From: Blakeslea trispora | Taxonomy: Eukaryota > Mucoromycota > Mucoromycetes > Mucorales > Choanephoraceae | Reading direction: 5' to 3' | DNA length: 64,000 bases | Assembly: GCA_025331445.1 (NCBI GenBank) | Contig: JAIWNE010000125.1 | Location: 32,891-96,890, forward strand | Shown: positions 12,401 through 21,657 of the stretch, piece after piece | How positions within the stretch are numbered: position 1 is the first letter of the stretch | How the letters are laid out: the number at the start of each line of letters is the position of its first letter | The notes under the pieces: model-generated | Told to the model about the DNA's origin: nothing | Seen by the model: the letters and a program-made list of their open reading frames with translations, nothing else | Database searches by the model: none | Made by a program: the position numbers and the translations under genes

Positions 12401-14132
12401 TACAAACTGTGCTTGAGATTAACAATAAAGGCAACAAAGGTATGACTGCACTCCACTTGAAGTCAAGTCATCCTAGTTTTATTTGTGTGGGTCATCCTGA
12501 AGAGATGGATAAAGATGTTTATGGTAAAAAAAAAACAAATAGATTGGATTTTTTGGGGGAATGTTTTTTTTTCTAACTCTTGTCATTCTATACAAGGTAC
12601 ATTGGATGAACCTGAACATCTTCAACTGGAGAATGCCTTGTTTGATGCTAGTTTGATTTCGATTCCTTTACCTTCAAAAGATACAGAAACAAATCCTTAT
12701 GGTGTCATTGAACCTGGATCAACCACACTAGTACCTCTTTGGATTCGTGGTGATCGTATTGGAAAACATACCTTCAAACTCGTCTTTTCCTATCAGTCTG
12801 AAGAGGACAATGTCATGATTGCTCATCGTACACTGAGATATATAGTCCGGATTCAAGTGTTGCCTTCTCTCAAGATCAATGCATTCACTCGACCCAGTGC
12901 AACAGCTGTCAACGAATACATTCTCGGTGTTGAGATCGAAAACCTTCAGACCATCGCCCCATTCCATCTCACACAACTGACAGCCACCAGTCCTGTCTGG
13001 CATATTTCACCTCTTTCCATGGACCTGACATCCAATGAGGATATCTTGGCAAAGACAGTCATACCCCCTAGACAGACCACGTTTGCCTATTACAAGATTC
13101 GTAAAGCAACCGTGGTCGATACGTCCAATCCAGAGGCATGGACATCTCAAGCACTAGGCGCCTTATTGAACACACATACCAACAATCAACCGTCCACACC
13201 TTCTCCTGTCCACCTTAACCTTTGTAAGCTTTCATTTGTAAGTATGGTTTGAATGATTTGTCCGATGGGGTTTCTCCTTATTTCTTTCATTTAGAGTGAA
13301 AACAACATTCCTTTCAACACAACTCCTCTCAAGACATTTGCCTTGAATTCACGTATGCATTGGCGACAAACCAACCTTGAATCCCAATTTCCGAATATTT
13401 CACAAGAACGGTACCATCGTCTATTTACCCTTTATAACTCAGGAGATATTGATCTGGCTCTTTATTGGGATATCCCTCAAATGAAGCGTCATGGTCATCA
13501 TTATATTATTGGTGTCAATCTCGGTATTCAACAGAATCCTTTTCAGGGTACGCGTGCCGATTTGGTCAACAAGAGTCATGGCCGTACCATGTTTGAAGCC
13601 ACTGCCAAAGAAAGAGCCACCTTGATCAACAGCCTGACACGCAGCAAACACCTAAAGGATGAAAGTCCAATCAAATTGATGGTGTCTTCATTGGATAGGA
13701 AATCACATGATTTTGAAAACGAAGGGTAAAGTGGAATAACCTAGATGGATCTTTTTTTTTTTTTTATCTCATACTTTGTCTAGATTACTAAAGGTACCTG
13801 TTTCCATACAACTCTTGAATTGTTCTTGGAATCGGTCAAGTCAATATACACTAGAGTTGTTACCTTGGTCATCCGATGCTGGATCAAAAGATTCCAAATC
13901 GAGTACATTCAACATCTATCCGTTCCATTGGACAGGCTCCACTGTATTTTCAGGTAGTCTGAAGCCAGAGGAGTCTGTAGACATTCAAGCATTTGCTACT
14001 TTTCATTTGCCTGGAGTCTATGATGTCAATCGTTGGAAACTAACAGTGCGTACGGATGATAAAGACGATACCGAACTCTATGTTCATCAACCTAATGTAT
14101 CTCAACTCATCACTGCTGCTGCCATCGAATAA
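9409..14132 (+). CDS. TRS85: TRAPP complex subunit TRAPPC8 / Trs85-like
   Basis: Subunit of the TRAPPIII tethering complex, the Rab1/Ypt1 exchange factor of ER-Golgi traffic and autophagy. Eight exons are inferred: 9409-9571, 9626-9832, 9900-10164, 10219-12091, 12148-12523, 12597-13237, 13295-13725, 13784-14132. They give 1434 aa, the size usual for TRAPPC8 and much longer than yeast Trs85. The N-terminal half holds the TRAPPC8 core (LTPWYVNFKHTI, RYYVVLHDPNK, MPTALQSK); the C-terminal half is beta-rich, as in animal TRAPPC8. Introns after codons at 12091 and 9832 use A-rich acceptors. The 54-nt intron at 10165-10218 has no in-frame stop. ATG18 of the same pathway lies about 3 kb further on, but this is probably chance. 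Confidence 0.88.
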
Positions 14133-14226
14133 AAAAAAAATATATATCTGTCACACACATTTTTATACAACTTTATTTTGCCCTGGCTTTATCTTCTTTT
14201 TTTTTTCTTGTTATTATTATTCATAG

Positions 14227-14638
14227 ATGCCTCGTTTTATTTCTCTTGTCACTGGTTTAGCTGTTGCTACAGCTGTTACATACAAATTACGTGAACACCT
14301 TGTTGAAGATCAAGATAATATCAAGAACCGATTAGAGAGTGCCAAATCATCTTTAGAACAAGCAGTAGAACAAACCTCTTCTTATAGTAGACCTTCTGCT
14401 TACCTGTCAGATTCACAGAGATATGTCTCTGATCGCCTTGTTCCTTCAGGTATACATAAAGACAAGAAAAGACATGAGGCATGTTTAGAATAACTGTTGT
14501 TATATAGTGAAGGATTCATGGAATTCTCAAATTATGAATACGGCACACTCATTGGTCAAGGTTGATATTGGTTCTCAAGTCAAGAAGTTATGGGACGAAC
14601 AAGTGTATCCTAGCTTAAAGGATATTGTAAACAAATAA
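14227..14638 (+). CDS. MICOS subunit MIC12-like small protein
   Basis: Exons 14227-14449 and 14508-14638 give 117 aa. An N-terminal hydrophobic segment (about residues 5-19) is followed by a KLREHL motif and a long amphipathic, charged region ending SLKDIVNK. This layout (one N-terminal inner-membrane anchor, then a helical part) and the N-terminal wording resemble the Mic12/Aim5 family of mitochondrial cristae-junction proteins. The family is short and poorly conserved, so the assignment is tentative. The alternative is another small single-pass mitochondrial protein. It lies downstream of TRAPPC8 and convergent with MAK5. Confidence 0.55.
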
Positions 14639-14662
14639 AAATAAAATGATGGTATGAATTCT

Positions 14663-17188
14663 TTATTTGTGAGATGTCTTTCTCTTTTTAACAGAGCTCA
14701 AATCTTCAATGGCCTTACTGTTCAATGTACCAGGAAGTTCTTGACCTTTTTTTAAAAAAAGAATGAGTGCTATGGTCAACAAAACAAAAACAAAAAACTT
14801 ACTGGTACTCTTCATCAATCGTTCAGCTAAATCAGCAACAACACCACCTGTCAAGAATTTAGCTGAAATGCCTGCAGGTAAAATAGGCTGTTGAAGCAAA
14901 GTAGTCAATTGCTGCTTCAACTGATTCGCCTTGTTCTTTTGTCGATCAAGTTCCTCTTGAGACTTGTGATGACCCTTTCCTTGCATGCTATCTTCATCAA
15001 ATTCCACATCCATCTCCTTGGCCATATTCTTCATCCAATTGACCTCGTGCGACTGTTTGGACTCTTGATGTTGAATGCTATCAATCTGAGCAGCCAGACT
15101 GGCACGCTGTTTCATGGCCCGCAAGATACTCATGTCTACAGGGAAAGTAGGGTAATCTTGACCTTTGCGCAGGGTCTGACAGAGTTTTTGATAGATCTTG
15201 ACTTCATCAGGACCACATAACAACAGCGAGATACCTTCACGGTTTGCACGGGCTGTACGACCACTACGATGCACATAGATCTCACCCGATCGAGGCAGTT
15301 GGTAATGAATCACATGATCTACCAATGGAATATCCAGACCACGAGCAGCCACATCCGAGGCAACCAAGACAGCCTTGGGGTTCTGCTTGAATCGATCGAG
15401 ACTCTTGAGACGTTGCTTTTGTTGCATTTGAGCATGAAGGCCCAAGACCTCGAGATTCAGCAGTTTGAAGACAGGTACCAGACGACGAATGGCATCAATC
15501 GAATTGACAAACACAATTGTTCGACCGGGATATCGTGTCACGAAATAATAGACGTACAAGTCCTTTTCGGTCGGCACACAATCAATCTTGGCTTCCAACA
15601 GTTGAGAGGCAACCATGGTCTCGGATGTCATGTCGACCAAGGCAGGTTCAGGATCGGCAAATTCAATACGATCCAGCAAATCATCCAGACTGTTCTTTTG
15701 TTTGGTCTGTCTCTTTCGCTTGACATTGAAACGAATGTCCTTTGTCAAGGTGGCTGTATAGATGAAGGTCTGATGAGGGTTGATGGTGCGTTTGAGTTTC
15801 TGTTGTTGGACACCCTGACCTACATCCTCTGGCCATTCGGTTGTGTCTTGTCGTTGAGTCGATAAGCTATTCAAGAGTTGAGTCAGTTCTTCAAAATGAC
15901 CCTTTTCCAACATACGATCAGCTTCATCCATCACCAGAAACTTGAGATGAGCCAATCGTTCCATATAGGTAGGGTTAGAGGACATGATCTCCCAAAGACG
16001 GCCTGGTGTGGCCACCACAATATCAGGGTTTTGTTTCATCAGACGTTCTTGCTTCTGGATCGACATACCACCCACAATCGCTACCACACGAGCTTTGGTG
16101 AAGATGGCCATTTTCTCCAAATGGTCACAGACTTGCATGGCCAATTCACGGGTGGGTGTCAAGATCAGACCGCAGAGTCCCTGATCTGGATGATTGGCTA
16201 GATAATGAAGGATGGGTAGACCAAAGGCCAAGGTCTTACCGGACCCTGTTTCGGCTGAACCAATGATGTCTCGGCCCTGCATGGCTAAAGGTAAAGCATG
16301 TTTTTGAATAGGTGTAGGGGATGTGAATTGATTGTATCGAAGGGCGTTCAGGATGGGTTCAGCCAGGCTTAATGTGTTCCAGGCAGACACATCTACAGAT
16401 GGATCAATGTCCTCTAAGGTTGGACGGGATGTCTTTTTTTCTTCTTTCTTCTTCTCTTCTTCTTCTTGTGCCTTTCTCTTGGCTGCCATTCGTTCGCGTT
16501 TGTTCATGGGCTTGTTGGGATCTTTTTCGCTAGGTTCGATTTGAGCTGCTTCTAATTGTTCTACTTGGTTCATGAGTTTTTCCAATTCCTTTTTCTTTTT
16601 CTCTAAAAGTTTTTGAGCCTTTGTCTTTTGTTTAGGTTCTTCTGTTGTCTGTGGCTCTTTTGTTGTCTGTGACTCCTCTGTTGTCTGGGGCTGTTGTTCT
16701 GATGATTCCTTTGGTTGCTTGGTAACGGATGTCTCATCAAATGTGTCAATGTCATAATATTGACCTGTTTCTTCTACAGAAAGAGGTGCTGTAGGCTCAG
16801 CCTTCTTTGACTTTTTACGATCGGTTTTTTTCACTCGCTAAAAAAAATAATCAGACCATGGTCTAAAAAAAAATAGAGGGCTTCTTACCTTGAATTTAGC
16901 TACTTTGCCAATGGTATCATCACCTTCATATTCTACTTCTACATCACTAATCTCTTCCAAACATAGAAATCCACCTGCATCGTCACCCATAAAGACATCA
17001 GCACCTGTACTTTCATTCCAATCCCAGCTGTCAATGTCACCCAATTCCTCATATTCAATCACGCCATCGACACCTTTCTCGAGTGGTTTTTGTGCTTTCT
17101 CGAGTGGCTTTTGTGCTTTCTTGATCGTCTTCTTGGTGACTCTTTTTTTAGAGCCCTTTTGTTTGGATGGTTGAATCGATTTGACCAT
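14663..17188 (-). CDS. MAK5: DEAD-box RNA helicase Mak5/DDX24
   Basis: ATP-dependent RNA helicase of 60S ribosome assembly (nucleolus). Exons 16889-17188, 14803-16837 and 14663-14745 give 805 aa. After a lysine/glutamate-rich N-terminus come the Q motif (FTSPTPIQKHALP), motif I AETGSGKT near residue 290, PTRELA, DEAD (MDEADRM), YTATL, ARGLDIP and HRSGRTAR. The sequence WNTLSLAEPILNAL before the Q motif and the long insert after YTATL are typical of Mak5/DDX24. The second intron (57 nt) has no stop and a length divisible by three. Retaining it would insert 19 mostly hydrophobic residues near the C-terminus. The start at 17188 gives MVKSIQPSK. Confidence 0.93.
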
Positions 17189-17297
17189 TGTTTTTTTTTA
17201 GAAATAACAAAAAAAGAAAAAAGTAAAAAAACAAAGAGAATTTTTTTTTCTCGAAAAAAACTAAAAGTCACAGGAGAAAAATAAGTTTTTTTTTTTA

Positions 17298-18900
17298 TTA
17301 TTGATCCAAAGTGCCATTATCATCAGAAGGTTCTAACAGACTGGAATAATAGGTCAATATGAATTCTCTTTTTTTTTAAAGACAACATTTCCTTTTTTTT
17401 TTTACCTAAATTGCTTCAAGAGAACACATTCTCCTCCACTTTCTAAATCAATATTGTATTGATAGAAATAACCTTCTGAAGTGACAACCATGACTTGTGG
17501 TGTTGTACTGTTGATTCCTATTAGATTACTGCCTTATTTTTTTTTCTTCCCTTGCTTTCTTTTACCTGCTAAGAGCTACCAAACTATGAACACCACCACT
17601 AGGTAATTTGAGAGAAGCAAAATCTCGAGTAGGTTCCCACATCTCAGTCAACATTTCAGGTAAATAAGATCCAACACTACCAGCCAAATTTCGACCTAAA
17701 TGCATAGAGGATCGACGCAACATTTGTCTAGATAACATATGAATAAATAAATCTCTCTATAGCATCCATCGCTTACTTTACCCTACACTTGAACTTCTTC
17801 CTCTGGCATCTTTTGTGTTGTCTTTATCTTGTTGCGTTGTGTCTTGATAGAGTGTATAGCCATTTGTGTTGATAGGACTTCCATTCGATCCCAACTTGAA
17901 GATATGCACTGTATCTGTATCACTCGAGACACACAAGAGTGAACTGACGAGATTGAATGACATGCTATAGATTTTGGCAGCATAAGATCCACGTCTGAAC
18001 TGATATACTTTGGTAGCATCCAATGTAGAGAAGATACGAATGACTGTGCCCTAAATTCAACTAGATCAGTCCCGAGTTCGCGTATCGTGTTTATGACTTA
18101 CCTTTTCACTCGCCGTAGCCAATAAAGTACCCTCTGAATTCATTGAAATACAGCTGATAGGTGATTTATGTGCCTGAACAATATTGGTTGTCTGAGGACC
18201 CAAGGCATCAAACAGCTCTACATCACCTGACAGATAACTTGAAGAACCACTGTTGGGAGAGAAAGGTGAACTAGAAGAACGAGCTGGATAGGCAATAAAG
18301 CAGTTTTCACTTGAAGGAGATAAAGCACAGATGGCTTTGATAAAGATGAGCAAACATGAATCATATAACAATATCTATCTTTACCATGAGGATTAGGATT
18401 GGTTTCAATGGTATGCAATAGCTTCATATTGCTGATATCATATAGATAGATCAGTTCTTCTAGTACAACAATCAATCTTCTTCGGTTCATCTTAACAGCC
18501 AGAATGACACCAGGAAAAGAGAGTTCACAGATTGTGGTTTGTCTCTAAAGAAAAGCGATGAGTTATTGTAGAACAAGATAGAGAAACGCTTACTTTGGTA
18601 TTGATAATTTGAAGTTGACGAGAAGAAAAGGCAGGGTGTTCACCAGCACCTACAAGAGCAACCAATGAAGTACAGAACAACATTTCAACAATGCCAGTAC
18701 CTCCTGCAGCTAATGTAACAAGATGAGTTTTTTTTGTTGTTGTTTATTCATTAGGTCAACTTACTCTTTGAATAACATTTGCCAAAGGGTTCACAGTTGT
18801 AGATACGATAACCTTTTTCTGTGCCTATTGAAATACAACTAAAGTCTTGATTGAAGTTTAAAAAGAGAATCTCATTTGTGCTCTTGTCACCGAGGTTCAT
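17298..18900 (-). CDS. ATG18: Atg18/WIPI PROPPIN autophagy protein
   Basis: Seven-bladed beta-propeller that binds PI3P and PI(3,5)P2 on autophagic and vacuolar membranes. Eight exons are inferred: 18765-18900, 18594-18709, 18385-18544, 18102-18334, 17782-18050, 17566-17727, 17406-17507, 17298-17340. They give 406 aa, close to WIPI length. The phosphoinositide motif appears as FRRG near residue 234 ([15 protein letters not shown]). Other family blocks are [33 protein letters not shown] and [10 protein letters not shown]. For exon 7 the acceptor CAACAG (giving [13 protein letters not shown]) is preferred because the nearer AG leads to a stop. The start codon abuts a CA/TG repeat. Confidence 0.92.
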
Positions 18901-19014
18901 TGTGTGTGTGTGTGTGTATAAAGGAGAAAAAAAAAGAGAGAGAGAAAAAAACACCTCTTTTTTTTTTCTTATTATTTCTCGTACCTCACCTGACAAACAT
19001 ACACACACACACAC
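18901..19014. repeat. Paired TG and AC microsatellites upstream of ATG18
   Basis: A (TG)8-9 run at 18901-18917 touches the ATG18 start codon. An (AC)7 run lies at 19001-19014. On the ATG18 transcript these read as a GU run followed, 80 nt later, by a CA run directly before the AUG, so they could pair. Between them is an AG-rich and T-rich stretch. Confidence 0.8.
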
Positions 19015-19056
19015 TACTCTGCTGTATGCAGCTTATTTTTTTTTTTTTTTACACAG

Positions 19057-19063
19057 TATAAAT
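19057..19063 (+). promoter_or_regulatory. TATA-like box
   Basis: TATAAAT lies about 40 bp upstream of the small ORF that starts at 19098 and would suit as its TATA element. It could equally be chance in AT-rich DNA. Confidence 0.35.
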
Positions 19064-19097
19064 TCCCGCTCATCCCTTTTTTCTTTCTAGTTTAAAC

Positions 19098-19334
19098 ATG
19101 TGGAAAAGAGAACGGATGATGGTCGATGTCATGACTGTGTCGCATCTTCACCCTCCTCCTTTACAGAACAGAACAAGCCATCCTTTAGATAAAACAATGC
19201 AAGACAAAATACACAATTTTTATGCTGGTGATGCATTCAATGCACTAGGAGAAAAACAGACCGATTCAAACAAACGACCAGCCCCATCCTTATTATTACC
19301 ATGCACAAAGAAAACAAAGACTATCATCACGTGA
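19098..19334 (+). CDS. Small hypothetical protein, 78 aa
   Basis: An uninterrupted ORF starting MWKRERMMVDVM and ending in a Lys/Thr-rich tail, with a histidine/proline-rich stretch (SHLHPPPLQ). It fills the interval between ATG18 (divergent) and the proteasome beta6 gene (convergent), stopping five bases before the beta6 stop. A TATA-like box sits upstream. No signal peptide, membrane segment or known domain is visible and I do not recognise a family. The tight fit between neighbours favours a real gene, but a chance ORF is possible. Confidence 0.4.
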   Translation: MWKRERMMVDVMTVSHLHPPPLQNRTSHPLDKTMQDKIHNFYAGDAFNALGEKQTDSNKRPAPSLLLPCTKKTKTIIT

Positions 19335-19339
19335 TATAT

Positions 19340-20140
19340 TTAATCTTTCTTTAAGGGGTAAAGTTGAACTTCTACAGGTTGATCTTTACGGATAATAAAG
19401 ATTTCAAGACTATCACCTGTATAAATATCACGTTCTGTAGCAGAAGTAAATGCATCCTTTGCAATTCGAATAGCCTCTTCCAATTCCAAATCATCAGTAG
19501 AGGCATTTTCCATATTCTTCTTCATGACCTGATTATCCAAAAAGGGTTGAATCAAAGCAGAGGCTGAGCCATTAGCACGACACTTTTCACGTTCAAATGA
19601 ACCAATAGCATCATAAGCATAGACAGCACCTCTTCCTTGCTCATCAACACCACCCAAGACACAGAAACTATAGTAAGGGAAAAATCGTTTTTGATACAAT
19701 GTGATGGACAACATTTGTGCTAAAGCAGTGACGGACATATCCTTTTCATGACTGAATTTATACCACTATACAGGTATCAATAAGAGAATCAACATTGGTT
19801 TTTTTTTGTGTTTTACCTTCAATCGTTGATCAAGTACTTTTTTTAAAGTTAGACCATCGGCATGAAATCCGTTCATGGCAATGACAGATGTTTCGGTTAA
19901 CTTGTAGGCCTTGGGAGCATATCTTGAATTGATACTATAGCCAGTACTCTGTCTGGTATCGGAAGCAATAATACAAAAATCCTTTCCTGCAATAGCTAAA
20001 GAGGTACTATAAAAAAATGATGAGAACGCGTTCTATCGTTTATATCTACAATTTTACCCGCCATTATCATCATAAGGTTCAAATCGATGTTGAATAGGGA
20101 CTGAAGTAGTTTCCATTGGTTGAGTCATTGCGTAGTCCAT
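19340..20140 (-). CDS. PRE7: 20S proteasome subunit beta6 (PSMB1/Pre7)
   Basis: Non-catalytic beta ring subunit of the 20S core particle. Exons 20058-20140, 19817-20006 and 19340-19765 give 232 aa, the family's normal length. Diagnostic blocks are [42 protein letters not shown] and [12 protein letters not shown]. No catalytic threonine is exposed after a propeptide Gly in the manner of beta1/2/5. It is transcribed away from the beta5 gene; the two start codons are 227 bp apart. Confidence 0.95.
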
Positions 20141-20367
20141 GGTGAATATAAAGAAAAAAAAAAGAAGTATATGAAAAAAAAATATATATAGACTATTCTT
20201 TTTTTTTATCAAGGACGCGCGGCATTCTATTTTGAAATTTTGGGAATTTGACGTGATTCTGTCTCAATTTGACTCTCATTTTAATTTTATAAAAAAGAAA
20301 AAAAAATAGGTCATGAATGAATGTACGCGTGTTCTTTTTTATTTTCTTATTTTATTACAATCTCAAG
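20141..20367. promoter_or_regulatory. Shared divergent promoter of proteasome beta6 and beta5
   Basis: The 227-bp interval between two divergent start codons holds both promoters. A less AT-rich patch (GGACGCGCGGCATTC, about 20212-20226) and GACGTGATT near 20251 stand out from the A/T tracts and are candidate regulatory sites. No exact copy of the yeast PACE (Rpn4) box was seen. Confidence 0.6.
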
Positions 20368-21418
20368 ATGAATCGATTGGTCAACAAGTACTCTGGTTCT
20401 CCCCTTACTTTACCCAGAGAAGAAAACTTTAGTCAGTTATGTGGTCAATGGGATGCTGCTCAAGACTTGGCTTTCCCTTCTTTTGACATTCCTGCTATTC
20501 ATAATGTAACACTTTATTTATATCTATCAAGCTTGAAAACTTACACTTTTTCTGTATTAGCCTGTGGACTTTTTAAAAAATGTGACTGATGAGTCTTCAC
20601 CTGATTACAAAATCAAGATTCAACACGGTACAACCACACTTGCCTTTCAATTTCAAGGTGGTGTTGTTGTCGCTGTGGATTCAAGAGCGACTATGGGAAA
20701 CTATATTGGTAACTATTGATTATCCTCTCTTGTCATGGTGTATTAAACCCATCTGTTAGGTTCTCAGACAGTAAAGAAGGTCATTGAAATCAACCCTTAT
20801 CTGTTGGGTACAATGGCTGGTGGTGCTGCTGATTGTTCTTATTGGGAACGTGAATTGGGTAGACGTTGTCGTTTACATGAATTGAGAAATAAGGAACGTA
20901 TCTCGGTTGCTGCTGCATCCAAGTTATTAGCCAACATGGTTTATTCTTATAAGGGCATGGGTTTATCTATGGTAAGTTAACCATGGCGATTTCGAGAATG
21001 AGACACTTATATTTTTGTTAGGGTACAATGGTGACAGGTTGGGATAAGTCTGTAAAGTTTCATTCGATCAATACAAACAGAATTGAAATAGCTGATTGAT
21101 TTTGTTCTATAGGGACCTAATCTCTTTTATGTGGATTCAGATGGTACACGATTAAAAGGTGATATTTTCTCTGTTGGTTCTGGTTCTACATTTGCTTATG
21201 GTGTACTTGATACTGGTTACGATTATGATTTGTCTGTAAAGGATGCTCTTGAACTTGGTAGAAGATCCATTTACCATGCTACACACCGTGATGCTATGTC
21301 GGGTGGTTCTGTCAATCTCTATCACGTGACCGAGGAAGGTTGGACATACCATGGTAACCATGATGTTGGTCAACTTCATTGGGATTATCAAGATGGTGTT
21401 GCTAAGGATATCATTTAA
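20368..21418 (+). CDS. PRE2: 20S proteasome catalytic subunit beta5 (PSMB5/Pre2)
   Basis: Chymotrypsin-like catalytic subunit of the 20S core. Exons 20368-20505, 20561-20708, 20760-20971, 21022-21051 (30 nt) and 21113-21418 give 277 aa including a propeptide of about 70 residues. The propeptide cleavage site and catalytic Thr are in [13 protein letters not shown]. The ring-conserved blocks [27 protein letters not shown] and [12 protein letters not shown] follow, and [15 protein letters not shown] closes the protein. All catalytic features are intact. Confidence 0.96.
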
Positions 21419-21657
21419 ATAATAATAATAAAAAAAAGGAGAGCGGGGGAAATTCACTCTATCTATAAAAAAAACACTTTTATACTGTATTCAAAGTTGA
21501 GCTATCATTTTAGACAAGGGAAACTTGATAGTTCCATCTCTTTCCAAGAAATAAACACCTCAAATAGCTCAGAATAAAGCTTATCTTTCTAGTAATAAAG
21601 AGACATCCCCCCTTACTTTGCTCGCCATAGTATCATTTTAATAATAAAAAAAAAAGA
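21419..21657. other. Convergent intergenic spacer, no gene seen
   Basis: Short 3' spacer between the beta5 and histone deacetylase stops. Only A/T-rich sequence suited to polyadenylation is visible. Confidence 0.6.

Noticed and set aside
15269..15865. 198-aa plus-strand ORF (and 15878-16201) inside MAK5
   Set aside because: Lies fully antisense to conserved helicase motifs; mirrors the codon structure of the real gene.
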